Shown here: one piece after another, positions 1 to 8,640 of the stretch
Position numbering within the stretch: position 1 is the first letter of the stretch
Layout: each line of letters begins with the position of its first letter
From: Neisseria sp.
Lineage (GTDB): Bacteria; Pseudomonadota; Gammaproteobacteria; Burkholderiales; Neisseriaceae
NCBI RefSeq assembly: GCF_030523955.1
Contig: NZ_JAUNHL010000012.1
Location: forward strand, 1-58,439
Length of the DNA: 58,439 nucleotides
Direction: 5' to 3'
Program-made: the position numbers and the translations under genes
The notes under the pieces: generated by a model
Seen by the model: the letters and a program-made list of their open reading frames with translations, nothing else
Told to the model about the DNA's origin: nothing
Databases searched by the model: none

Positions 1-155
1 CGACCGCGGTGGTCGCGGATGTAACGGGTCTTTTGCCGGTTGAGCAGTTGTTCGATGGGCTGCCAATCGAGTAGCCGGTTAATTTTGAGCAACGGGTAGC
101 TGTCGATATGTTTGCTCATCATTATTTGGGCTTGTTGGTGGAAGAAGCTGCTCAT
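1..155 (-). CDS. IS5-family transposase, N-terminal part
   Basis: Partial gene of about 51 codons starting at ATG 155 and running off the left edge. It would catalyse cut-and-paste movement of its IS. Recognition rests on the N-terminal pattern (MSSFF...KHIDSYPLLKINRLLDWQPI...LNRQKTRYIRDHRGR) typical of IS1106-like Neisseria transposases. The catalytic DDE domain is not in the window. The stretch from 220 to 427 between this IS end and the next gene is AT-rich and shows nothing recognisable. Confidence 0.7.
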   Translation of the reverse strand, partial: MSSFFHQQAQIMMSKHIDSYPLLKINRLLDWQPIEQLLNRQKTRYIRDHRG

Positions 156-219
156 AAAAAAACTCCTCTGAATTCTTTAGGAGAATTTAGAGGAGTTTTG
201 GTTTTTTTGCAAAGGTCTC
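1..219 (-). mobile_element. IS5-type (IS1106-like) element, 5' end only, cut by window edge
   Basis: Reading leftward, the element begins at 219 with the terminal repeat GAGACCTTTGCAAAA and a short leader, followed by the transposase start codon at 155. The translation from 155 to base 1 (MSSFFHQQAQIMMSKHIDSY...) resembles the N-terminus of IS5-group transposases common in Neisseria. The rest lies outside the window, so intactness cannot be judged. A 13-bp imperfect hairpin around AGGAGTTTT (162-200) sits between terminus and start codon. The same terminal sequence recurs at 45164 and 58066. Confidence 0.75.
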
Positions 220-427
220 AGCCTGAATGTCTAATAAATTGATAGCTGAACGTACCGTTACTTGGGGTGCAAAAAAATCAAGCACTTTTTGAGTCTAATC
301 CCATTGCTAATCTACGTCAGTCTCTAATATTAAAGAAGCATCTTCGGATAAAATGTATAAATAGTTATTTTTTACAAAAAATAACTTATTGATGAATCAA
401 GAGGTAACTTAAGTTTTTTGTAAATGT

Positions 428-1120
428 CTAAAAATTATATCGCATTTCCAACGCTGTTGTGTAAGCTTTGTAACGTGTTCTGATGTTGTCTGGTGGTAAT
501 AATGGTAAACCATTATTTTTGTATTCTGCAGAAGAGGTTTTTACATAGCGATAATTTAATGATGCGCTATATTTTCTTTTATAGTTCATAGTAATGCCAG
601 TACCTAATTGCCATGCATTAACGTTATCCTTGAATGTTTCTCCGAAAGGAACACCCCCAGCTTTTAAATTTTCAATTGTTAAACGTCCATGGCCGACTCC
701 GGCGCCAATATATGGCTTAATATTAACTTTTTCACTAACTTGTAAATTAATGGGAATATCGTACCAAAGATTGGCAAAAAAACCTGAAAATGATTCGCTT
801 CCTAGACCTTCAATGGCGGTGTTACCTTCATAGTGCCTTTCATCAAAGCTACTCAAAGAATTTTTCCGATGACTCAACTCAATTTCTGGACGAAAGCCTG
901 AAGCTAAGTTCCAGCCCGAGACTATCCCTAAAGTATATCCGCTTTTGGTAGGCTCTTTAAAATTCATCCTTACAAAATTAATATTTTGTTGCTTAAGATA
1001 TTGAGATGACACCCAATTTCCCCCTCCTTGGAGTCCAATATAAGGTCCACTTTCGGTTGATTGAGCAATACTGAAGCTAGGAAATAAAATGATTGGCGAT
1101 AATAAAAGTTTCATATTCAT
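428..1120 (-). CDS. small outer-membrane beta-barrel protein
   Basis: Predicted 8-stranded outer-membrane barrel of the OmpA/Opa-like porin-fold class, about 230 residues. A signal peptide is visible (MKLLLSPIILFPSFSIAQS). It is followed by alternating amphipathic strands rich in Gly, Tyr and Trp (GPYIGLQGG, YIGAGVGHG, NYRYVK), and the chain ends ALEMRYNF, the C-terminal aromatic signature recognised by the BAM machinery. The start is ATG 1120 (or 1114), with GGAG nine bases upstream; an in-frame TTG at 1138 lacks a site. It lies downstream of the biosynthetic cluster in the same orientation and shares its low GC, so it may be its last gene. Function (adhesin, exporter pore or immune target) is unknown. 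Confidence 0.7.
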   Translation of the reverse strand: MNMKLLLSPIILFPSFSIAQSTESGPYIGLQGGGNWVSSQYLKQQNINFVRMNFKEPTKSGYTLGIVSGWNLASGFRPEIELSHRKNSLSSFDERHYEGNTAIEGLGSESFSGFFANLWYDIPINLQVSEKVNIKPYIGAGVGHGRLTIENLKAGGVPFGETFKDNVNAWQLGTGITMNYKRKYSASLNYRYVKTSSAEYKNNGLPLLPPDNIRTRYKAYTTALEMRYNF

Positions 1121-1251
1121 AATACATGTCTCCGACAATTACCACTACAAGTTGATTGGTATGTTGATATTTAAAAAGTGCTCAATTTAGAAAAATTTTT
1201 AAGTACCTGCTTTTGAACATTCAAGATGATTAATAAAAGAGTGATCTTGTA

Positions 1252-1686
1252 TTATGAATAAGGTTGCCACTTTTTATTAGCAAGATTTTTCATGTTTTCT
1301 AGTGAATCAGTAAGCGATTTTTTTAGCATAGTTTGAAGAATTCTTCTGAGAGGCCAAAAATTTACTGAGCTTACATCGCATTGATGTGTTACTTGACATG
1401 ACCGTGAAGATGTAATATCTAACCAGTGATGAAATTTTAAAGTTAGGCCAAATATTTCTGCGGTATTACTCCAACTTTTTTCAAAAATTACTTGGTCAAG
1501 AGTTATTTTCATTTTAAGGCCATTTTTTAATTCGCAAACTCCTGTTGTTCCTTCGGTAAATTCACCATTAATCTGACAAATCTTAACATCCTTATCCCAA
1601 TTTGGGGAGTTCTTCAAATCAGACCAAATTAACCAGATTATAGATGCAGGTACATCCATATCTAAACTAACAGTTACTGTTTTCAT
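1252..1686 (-). CDS. SRPBCC-superfamily protein (polyketide cyclase/START-like)
   Basis: A 144-residue protein with the helix-grip START/SRPBCC pattern. It opens with a beta-strand and the 'DVPASIIWLIWSDLKNSPNWD' segment typical of polyketide cyclase/dehydrase-like members, and has a long C-terminal helix (MLKKSLTDSLENMKNLA). These folds bind hydrophobic ligands; in polyketide clusters some act as cyclases or aromatases, which is the likely link here. An AGGA site lies eight bases before ATG 1686. It follows the large ketosynthase gene after a 183-base gap and could be in the same transcript. A catalytic role is inferred from context only. Confidence 0.65.
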   Translation of the reverse strand: MKTVTVSLDMDVPASIIWLIWSDLKNSPNWDKDVKICQINGEFTEGTTGVCELKNGLKMKITLDQVIFEKSWSNTAEIFGLTLKFHHWLDITSSRSCQVTHQCDVSSVNFWPLRRILQTMLKKSLTDSLENMKNLANKKWQPYS

Positions 1687-1869
1687 TTGTTAAATCCTAA
1701 TAGTTGCCATGTTAATTGTGTGTAAAATTAACAAATATGATGTATGGCCTCGCAAGTTACTTTATTCATAGTGAACCCATTAAAGGCTACCACAGTATTA
1801 TCGGCGGTAAATTATCAGTTATTTTAGATTCCTCTATAAATAATAGGTTATATGGGTGTCGGATGCTTT

Positions 1870-4800
1870 TTATTTTTTTAAAACTTGAGCAATTATTTTT
1901 ACTGATCCTATTCTTTTGTTGCTAGAGAAAAGTGATAATTTAATAATATTGTTTAAACTGCTAGTTTTAGGTAAGTTTTCTTTGGTTGCGGTTACGCGTA
2001 GAGTGCCCTCTCGTGATATTGGAGCTTCCAATGAAAAATCTAATATAACTAGATTCATTGGTATTCCTAAAGGAACTTTTAGTATTTCATGGGCAATTTG
2101 CATATAACATTGGCGTGCAATTTCTAAAAAGTAGACTATAGAGAGATATTCGGTAGATCCTGAATGTTGAAAAAAATGATTATCAGGTATTGGTGTGGTA
2201 AAAACAGAATAGATATCTTCCTGAACAAACAGGTCACTAACCAAAACATTGTCCTCGTTATGTTTATGTAGCAATTCCATACGAGTACAAGGCTTAAATC
2301 TATTAGTGTTTTTGGGATAATCAGCTAAACTTATATGGCTGTATGTAAATTTAAGGCTACATACAACCTTTTGGTGCTGCTCAATAATAACAGTCCAATC
2401 TTGCTTTTTACTTTTGTATAGTTTTAAATTAATTTTTGAATTTAGGTTAACATAATTCATAAATCGGATATTTATACTGCTGATAAATTCAGATTTTTTA
2501 ATAATTTTCGCATAATCAATTAGTTGTAAAGCTCCTGCGATTAGTAAAATTCCAGGAACGTGGTCTAGTGGATGATCAAAAAAGTAAGGATGCTCTTGAT
2601 TGACATTTAGTATGGCGCCCCAGCCATATTCTGTTAGCTGAATATTAGTTATTAAATTAGATAAATTTTTTTCTAAATCATTTTGTTCAATATCTCCCGT
2701 CGATAAATTTTGCATAATTAAATTTCTAGTACTTAATCCCGCCAACACAGTTTCTGATACCTGTTGGCTAATTAATTGTAAACATGTATTTGATTTGTCA
2801 ATATTACTCTCTATAGTTTGAATATGTTGTATACCATTTACTGTAGTTTGCGTGGAACCCGAAAATTTTAAAACGTAAGGAAGTTTATTGTTATGATTAG
2901 CTGAATCTGAATGATTTTTTAATCGTTCACTAAAAAGCCACATTACAGGATTCCCTTGGTTATGAACCTCAATGACTCCTTTTCCTTTTAAAGACACAAC
3001 TTGTCGTAATAGATATTCAATTCCACAAGCTTCAGATAACCAACCAGTTGATTGGTATAAATTTTGGGTATTTTCTTGATGAAAAGCATCTAATTCACAA
3101 ATGCTTATTTCAGTTATTTCACTTTGGTCTATTCCTGAAATATCACATGCATCACTAAGTTGACTCGCATGTGTTGCGAACACTGCGCAGTGTAATAATA
3201 CTAATGATTGATCATCGTTTTTATCCCAAGGTTTTATTAATAGTACGCCAGCACCCTCACCATGAAGTATTTTCGTGGCATCATCGCAGTGGCGTAATTC
3301 GCTATAGCTACTTATATAACGACCAGCTCCTAAAATAATTTGATCAAATCCACGATTAAACCAAGTAGGTAAAGTTAATAATGCTTGCCATAATAGCCCT
3401 GGTTTTCCAGCTAACGTTTGATGAAATCCTTGTAAATTAAAAATTTTTGCAACATATCCAGAAAGCATAGATGGTAGCATAGACGCTACATCTGCAACTG
3501 TTACATTGGGAGGGTTCCCTTGTCCTGACTTAAAGTATTCGCATCTAGAGTATGCATTTGAAAAGCTTTCCCCTCCTGTATTACAACATATCATGACAGC
3601 TGTTTTTGTGTTATTCGCAACTGATGGATGGCGATTAATTATCCGACCAGCTAATGAGGAGAGCAACAATTTATATGGGTCTATATGATTTAAAGCTTTC
3701 GGCCCCATCGAATAACCATTCACATCTATTTCATAGTCTTTGTTAAGATAATGACCATGTTTTAGATTGTTACAATTATTATTTTCAAATCTCTCTATCG
3801 GAAATGCTCCAATGGGATTAGGACATTTCAAAGCGTCCCTCCATTCTGCCAAATGAAAGGCACCCCCTAAAGCTGCTTCTGCATCTATTATTGATAAATT
3901 TAATCGTAAGAGACCATTATTTTTAATTGGCTCTTCAATCTCTTCTTTTGAATAGGTGAGAGGTTTATCAATAATCATGTGTGCATTGGAACCACCGAAA
4001 CCAAAACTTGAGATACCTATACGACGTACTTTCTTCCCATCTACTTTATTAGATGTTGCTAATTCAATTCCTATTTTAGAGAGGGAAGGGGTAACTTGGT
4101 AATCAGGTTGTGGTGGGATATACTGATTCTTCAGAATCATCAATGCTTTTGCTAATGATGGCCCACCTGCAGCAGCTAAGGTGTGTCCTAACATTGCTTT
4201 AATTGATCCCAATAGCAAGGGGCTTTGATTTGTTCTGTTTTTAACAAAAAACTGATGTATTGATTGCAATTCAGTTTTATCACCCAATGGTGTGCCTGTG
4301 CCGTGAGTTTCCAAATAATCAATACTTTTAGGATCCAAATTCTTCCAAGCTCTTTGATATGCAGCTATTTGTGCATTTTCACTAGGAGAAAAGGTTGAAC
4401 CTTCATTGCCATCTGATGATAAACCAATGGCTTTTAATAAGCCTAAAGGGGTGCGTCTAGATATTAATGCACTATTTAAAGGTTCGAGTAAAAAAGCGCA
4501 AGCGCACTCGGCGGGAACAATCCCATTTGCTTGAGAGCCGAAAGCACGTAGGCATGCATCTTCAGAGAATGCAGTTAATTGTGAAAAACCTAAGTAAAGA
4601 GGTAGGGCTAAGACAGTATTAATCGTCATAATTACAACTTGGTCAGCCTGTCCGCTGATTACCAAACTACGTCCCATTTCTAGTGCATAGTGAAGGGAGC
4701 TGCATGCAGTATCCACTGACAATGCAGGCCCCCCTAATTGCATTCTATCAGCTAAAGTTTGAACTTGTTCACCAGCAGACAAACCATTATCTGAAGCAAA

Positions 4801-5190
4801 ATAACTTTCATCACTCCAAGAAGTGGCTAGAATTAAGCCTATTCTACTCCTCTGCAAAGAATTAGAGTTTAATTGAGGTTCTTTAAATAGTTGCTGTAAT
4901 ACTCTTGTACCTATAGTAAGTTGACGAGATAAATCACCTATAGGTTCATCTAAGGTGAATGCTTTATCTAGATAAACTTTGTTAAGAGTGCCTGGGTGAG
5001 CATTAAAAATAGATTTAGATTCTACATCCCAACGTGGTAATAAAGAATTAGTTGCTGCTGGCTTTCTTTTATTTAAAAAATCCCATAATTCTTCTATTGA
5101 TTTAGCTCCAGGAAATTCACCAGCCATCGCGCTAAAACAAAAAAGTAATTCATCCATATTATTTTGTGAATCCATAAAATTGTGCGTCAT
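1870..5190 (-). CDS. KS-CLF-AfsA trifunctional polyketide/fatty-acid synthase protein
   Basis: A 1106-residue fusion. Residues about 10-410 are a beta-ketoacyl synthase with a complete triad: Cys163 in DTACSS, His296 in ETHGTGTPLGD and His336 after Lys331 in KAMLGH. Residues about 430-760 repeat the thiolase fold, but the nucleophile position reads QTLAGKPG (near 595), so this half has no cysteine and looks like a chain-length factor. Residues about 850-1100 are a double hotdog with the AfsA signature: YFFDHPLDHVPG at 869-880 and a second half with E1023-x2-RQ. AfsA proteins join beta-ketoacyl chains to dihydroxyacetone phosphate. KS-CLF-hotdog-hotdog also mirrors PUFA synthase PfaC, so a dehydratase role is the main alternative. 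It starts five bases after the ACP gene stop and is translationally close-coupled. No acyltransferase or ketoreductase is present in the protein. Confidence 0.8.
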   Translation of the reverse strand: MTHNFMDSQNNMDELLFCFSAMAGEFPGAKSIEELWDFLNKRKPAATNSLLPRWDVESKSIFNAHPGTLNKVYLDKAFTLDEPIGDLSRQLTIGTRVLQQLFKEPQLNSNSLQRSRIGLILATSWSDESYFASDNGLSAGEQVQTLADRMQLGGPALSVDTACSSLHYALEMGRSLVISGQADQVVIMTINTVLALPLYLGFSQLTAFSEDACLRAFGSQANGIVPAECACAFLLEPLNSALISRRTPLGLLKAIGLSSDGNEGSTFSPSENAQIAAYQRAWKNLDPKSIDYLETHGTGTPLGDKTELQSIHQFFVKNRTNQSPLLLGSIKAMLGHTLAAAGGPSLAKALMILKNQYIPPQPDYQVTPSLSKIGIELATSNKVDGKKVRRIGISSFGFGGSNAHMIIDKPLTYSKEEIEEPIKNNGLLRLNLSIIDAEAALGGAFHLAEWRDALKCPNPIGAFPIERFENNNCNNLKHGHYLNKDYEIDVNGYSMGPKALNHIDPYKLLLSSLAGRIINRHPSVANNTKTAVMICCNTGGESFSNAYSRCEYFKSGQGNPPNVTVADVASMLPSMLSGYVAKIFNLQGFHQTLAGKPGLLWQALLTLPTWFNRGFDQIILGAGRYISSYSELRHCDDATKILHGEGAGVLLIKPWDKNDDQSLVLLHCAVFATHASQLSDACDISGIDQSEITEISICELDAFHQENTQNLYQSTGWLSEACGIEYLLRQVVSLKGKGVIEVHNQGNPVMWLFSERLKNHSDSANHNNKLPYVLKFSGSTQTTVNGIQHIQTIESNIDKSNTCLQLISQQVSETVLAGLSTRNLIMQNLSTGDIEQNDLEKNLSNLITNIQLTEYGWGAILNVNQEHPYFFDHPLDHVPGILLIAGALQLIDYAKIIKKSEFISSINIRFMNYVNLNSKINLKLYKSKKQDWTVIIEQHQKVVCSLKFTYSHISLADYPKNTNRFKPCTRMELLHKHNEDNVLVSDLFVQEDIYSVFTTPIPDNHFFQHSGSTEYLSIVYFLEIARQCYMQIAHEILKVPLGIPMNLVILDFSLEAPISREGTLRVTATKENLPKTSSLNNIIKLSLFSSNKRIGSVKIIAQVLKK

Positions 5191-5195
5191 ATTTT

Positions 5196-6251
5196 TTAGC
5201 TTTCCAAGTCTGTTAATAATGCTAAAGCCTCTTTTGCATTTCTACGGGACATCAAAGCTTCTCCAGCAAATTTACAATGACTAAATTGATTACCCATTTC
5301 CTCCCAAATCTGTGCGCGAATAAATCCATCTGCTAAGTATTCAGAAAAAGGTGTTTCCTCATTAAAATTATCAATAGCACTGTGTTTTTCTAACAGTAAA
5401 AACAATGACTCTTTGAGCTTTGAGGTAGGACTAGGCTTATTTTCGTTAAAAAATTTTTTTAAAGTATTTGAAATTTCTTTAGGAGACAGTTCTAGTAAAT
5501 CCATTATATTACCGTCGTATTTTTTTACTGAAGGACATTTTAATTGTAAAGCCTCTAAAAAATCTAAACGCCCCAAAGAGTCTAAACCCAATTCATCAAA
5601 ACTAACCGTCATATCGATATTGTCCTCAGAAAAGCCAGTTAAATCTGAAATGATATTAGAAATGACTTCTTCTATGTCTACTGTATAAAGTTCATTTTTT
5701 TTTGGGTTTTCCGAGAAAGAATAGATTATGTTTAGTAGTTTTTGAGGGGTGTCGACTTCATCGTATTGATAAAATTTATTTATCAACGGGTACTGTTGGT
5801 TTAGAGCTTCATGTAAATCTAAAATACTAAGTGAATCAAGACCAAGGCTAAAAAAGTCCAAGGATAAATTGATGTGATCAGTTTCATAACCAGTCATTTC
5901 GGCTAATGTATTTCTTAACCATTCTTGCGGATCAAGTTGATTATCATGAATTTTTTGATGTATATTTTTAGGTTCATGATTTTGTTGATTTTCACTTATA
6001 CTTGCTTTGACTAAATTCTCGTCAAATTCCTCAAGAATAATTGATTGATTAGAGCTAAACGATAATAACTGTTGATTTGTTTCTAGGAATTTATTTGTTA
6101 TTTCCTCTGTTTGAGAAAGAAGTCGTTCAAGAATTTCTCGTTTTTGAGGGGTTTCATGCAATAAGTCAAGAATTCGATCTACAAATGTAAAATAATTTTG
6201 TGTTATTTTGCTATTTGCACAAATATATTCTTGTATCACTAAGTTGTTCAT
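5196..6251 (-). CDS. tandem acyl-carrier-protein protein
   Basis: A 351-residue protein with two acyl-carrier domains. Each carries the phosphopantetheine site: GLDSLS with Ser140 and GLDSLG with Ser225, both preceded by FxxLGLDS. The first 100 residues are helical, Glu/Gln-rich and unlike an ACP. The last ~80 residues (LKESLFLLLEKH...GEALMSRRNAKEALALLTDLES) are also outside the ACPs and may dock to the synthase. AAGGAG six bases before ATG 6251 is the strongest ribosome-binding site in the cluster, fitting a protein needed in excess. It presumably carries the growing chain for the KS-CLF-AfsA protein encoded immediately downstream. Tandem ACPs are a feature of PUFA-type and some polyketide synthases. 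Confidence 0.85.
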   Translation of the reverse strand: MNNLVIQEYICANSKITQNYFTFVDRILDLLHETPQKREILERLLSQTEEITNKFLETNQQLLSFSSNQSIILEEFDENLVKASISENQQNHEPKNIHQKIHDNQLDPQEWLRNTLAEMTGYETDHINLSLDFFSLGLDSLSILDLHEALNQQYPLINKFYQYDEVDTPQKLLNIIYSFSENPKKNELYTVDIEEVISNIISDLTGFSEDNIDMTVSFDELGLDSLGRLDFLEALQLKCPSVKKYDGNIMDLLELSPKEISNTLKKFFNENKPSPTSKLKESLFLLLEKHSAIDNFNEETPFSEYLADGFIRAQIWEEMGNQFSHCKFAGEALMSRRNAKEALALLTDLES

Positions 6252-6289
6252 TTGATTCTCCTTGGAATATGGTTTAATGCTTATTAAAT

Positions 6290-7990
6290 TTATACTCGCT
6301 CAAGAAATGATAATTTATCTTTCATAAAAGATATTAATTTATCTGGGTCTGTACCTTGAAAAGCAATGTATCCATCAGGTCTTATTAGGACTAGATTGCC
6401 TCTTTTTGCATGATATCGAGAATGGAGCCTCCAATCTGGATCTGCGATCACGTTAAGATTTTCAATATCTATAGTATCTACAACACAGCGAGCTTCTATA
6501 CCTTGATAGTTCATTGTTATTGCTTGAGCCATTGCTAAATATGAGTCTACATATAACGATCCTATATCTGTGGCCGTAAAGATTAGTAGCAAATAGTTGT
6601 GATAATAGAAAGAACTTAACAGCAGCTCTTGAGAGGTTACATTTGGTAACATCCACAGTTTAATGTCAGGTGCTAATTCGCCAGCTTTAGGTATGGGGTG
6701 TCGAGGGTAATCTTTTTTAAATTTTTGCCTCCACGACAGGTGTTCATTACTTTTCAGCATATTAAGAACCCAACTACTTTGCTTGTAGTTGTAGGAGTGC
6801 CCTGAAATCATTGAGGGTAATTTATTTTGAATTTTTCTTCGATTACTAATAAGGGAGAGCAAATTATTTCGAAAATAAACTATTATGGGGTTTTTTGTAG
6901 TAATTAGTTTAGTCAAACGATGTGCTGTCTTTTCTGCTTCTTGTGCTACTAGGGATCGTTCATCATGATAACTGTCTAGAAGTTTGCTATTTGCATAACC
7001 TTTATAGACGAAAGCTAGTTTCCATCCTAAATTGTATGCTTCAGACAAACCTAAATTCATCCATTGCCCCCCAATTGGGCTGCCTATATGTGCCGCATCA
7101 CCAACTAAGAAAATAGAACCATGCTTTAATTGATTAATTTGCCTATGTTGAAAAGAAGCTATCGTCATAGAGGATAAGTTAGATAATGTCATTTTTTTTC
7201 CACGTTCATTACACAGCTTTTGAAAAGTGGGCAAATCTAATGCAGGTTGTTCATTTTCAGGTGGCAATACATGTGGAATCTCAAAGAACAATCTATATCG
7301 TCCTTTACCATCAATTGGAGCTACTGCAACATAGCCTTCTTTAGAGCCAAGAAAAAAAGCCCCCTCATCTAAGGGTTCATCCCACTTAATATCTGCATCG
7401 GTAAGCATGAAGTAAGAATCATAAGACGAGCCTGAAAAATCTAATTTTAGTTTTTTACGCACTAAGCTTCGAGCTCCATCACACGCACATAACCAACGGT
7501 ATGATGACCATTCCGCATTTTCTTGGTCATCAAGTTTTTGTATTAAAGCGTGGATGTCATGATCAGGTGTTTGTTCAATATCAAGTAAGGTTGTATTCCA
7601 TTCGACCGTCCCTCCCAAACTTTCAAGCCGTTGTAACATTAGCTTCTCGACATCTGGCTGAGGTAAGCTAAGCAGAATTGGCCAATTGGTTTCTAATCGT
7701 GAAAAATCATAATTAAGTATACGTTTCTTCTCCGATTGTATAGAGAAAGTTTTAATATGAAATCCTTGATTTGTTGCCTCATCGACAATACCTAACTCGC
7801 GAAAAATTTCTAAGGTTCTAGCGTGTATAGCCATGGCTTTAGTAGTATTAGATGGCCCATTATTTTTTTCTATAATCCTAAATGGAACATCATATTGTTT
7901 AAGTAAAATTGCTAATGTTAAACCTACGGGGCCAGCTCCAACGATCAATATTTCAGAGTTTTTGTTTGAGATTTTTTTATCAGTCATCAT
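6290..7990 (-). CDS. FAD-dependent aromatic/polyketide monooxygenase
   Basis: A 566-residue class A flavoprotein hydroxylase of the PheA/TfdB/UbiH group. The N-terminal dinucleotide fold (ILIVGAGPVGLTLA) is followed by a middle substrate region and the second FAD motif GDAAHIGSPIGGQWMNLG. The C-terminal ~150 residues form the thioredoxin-like extension (LVLIRPDGYIAFQG) seen in polyketide hydroxylases and phenol hydroxylases. It would hydroxylate or oxidatively open the cluster's intermediate using NAD(P)H and O2. ATG 7990 (or 7987) is chosen because the upstream in-frame codon is only TTG. The start lies two bases after the stop of the phosphatase gene, so translation is probably coupled. Confidence 0.85.
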   Translation of the reverse strand: MMTDKKISNKNSEILIVGAGPVGLTLAILLKQYDVPFRIIEKNNGPSNTTKAMAIHARTLEIFRELGIVDEATNQGFHIKTFSIQSEKKRILNYDFSRLETNWPILLSLPQPDVEKLMLQRLESLGGTVEWNTTLLDIEQTPDHDIHALIQKLDDQENAEWSSYRWLCACDGARSLVRKKLKLDFSGSSYDSYFMLTDADIKWDEPLDEGAFFLGSKEGYVAVAPIDGKGRYRLFFEIPHVLPPENEQPALDLPTFQKLCNERGKKMTLSNLSSMTIASFQHRQINQLKHGSIFLVGDAAHIGSPIGGQWMNLGLSEAYNLGWKLAFVYKGYANSKLLDSYHDERSLVAQEAEKTAHRLTKLITTKNPIIVYFRNNLLSLISNRRKIQNKLPSMISGHSYNYKQSSWVLNMLKSNEHLSWRQKFKKDYPRHPIPKAGELAPDIKLWMLPNVTSQELLLSSFYYHNYLLLIFTATDIGSLYVDSYLAMAQAITMNYQGIEARCVVDTIDIENLNVIADPDWRLHSRYHAKRGNLVLIRPDGYIAFQGTDPDKLISFMKDKLSFLERV

Positions 7991-7992
7991 AT

Positions 7993-8640
7993 TTAATACC
8001 AATTTCTATAAAAAGGGATTGTTGCAATATCTAAGATTTGAGTATCACCTGATGAGTCCCCATATACATAAATTTGATACTCATCTAAATTAGGTACAGC
8101 TTCTCGTAAACGTCGAACTTTTTCATCGCCAACACAATCATTTCCCATAATGAATCCATTGAATTTTTTTCCATCGGAGGCTAATCTAGTTCCGCATACA
8201 ATATCCAAGTTGTTTTTTTCTCCCCATATTTTCAAATAGTTTTCTGGCGAGTTACTCACTAGAGCAACAAGATGTCCTTGAGATTGGTGCCAATGTAAAC
8301 GCCGGATTGCTTCGGGTCGTAAACAATGAGGTAGATATTCCTCAACATAATGTTTAGCTATGGTATTTTCCATGCGAACATCAAGATTTGAAAAAAAATA
8401 ATAGATAAACTTTCTCCTAGCCTTCATTACTGGTGTTATTTTTAATAGAACAGCAATAATCTGAGGAAGTGATAATAAGACTTTTCTCCAGAAGAAACAG
8501 GAGCCGTGAATAAATCTTATATAACGCCAAAATGTATGCCTATCAGTTAATGTCCCATCAAAGTCAAAAACTACCAATACAGGCCTAATAATATTATTTT
8601 GCACTTGTAAACTCTCCAAATTATGTTTATTTAGAAACAT
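7993..8640 (-). CDS. HAD-superfamily phosphatase (IB type)
   Basis: A 215-residue haloacid-dehalogenase phosphatase. Motif I is VVFDFDGTLTD with the DxD nucleophile and acid, motif II is ALVSNSP, and motif III/IV is YVYGDSSGD. The helical cap between motifs I and II is that of SerB/CicA-like subclass IB enzymes. The gene overlaps the end of the ligase gene by 14 bases and abuts the monooxygenase gene. If the neighbouring AfsA domain makes a phosphorylated butenolide, as in A-factor synthesis, this enzyme would remove the phosphate. That role is inferred from gene context; the actual substrate is unknown. Confidence 0.85.
   Translation of the reverse strand: MFLNKHNLESLQVQNNIIRPVLVVFDFDGTLTDRHTFWRYIRFIHGSCFFWRKVLLSLPQIIAVLLKITPVMKARRKFIYYFFSNLDVRMENTIAKHYVEEYLPHCLRPEAIRRLHWHQSQGHLVALVSNSPENYLKIWGEKNNLDIVCGTRLASDGKKFNGFIMGNDCVGDEKVRRLREAVPNLDEYQIYVYGDSSGDTQILDIATIPFYRNWY

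Noticed and set aside
1870-5190. Calling the large protein PfaC of a PUFA synthase
   Set aside because: The hotdog signature is AfsA-like, and PfaA, PfaB and PfaD equivalents (AT, KR, ER) are missing. Kept only as an alternative.
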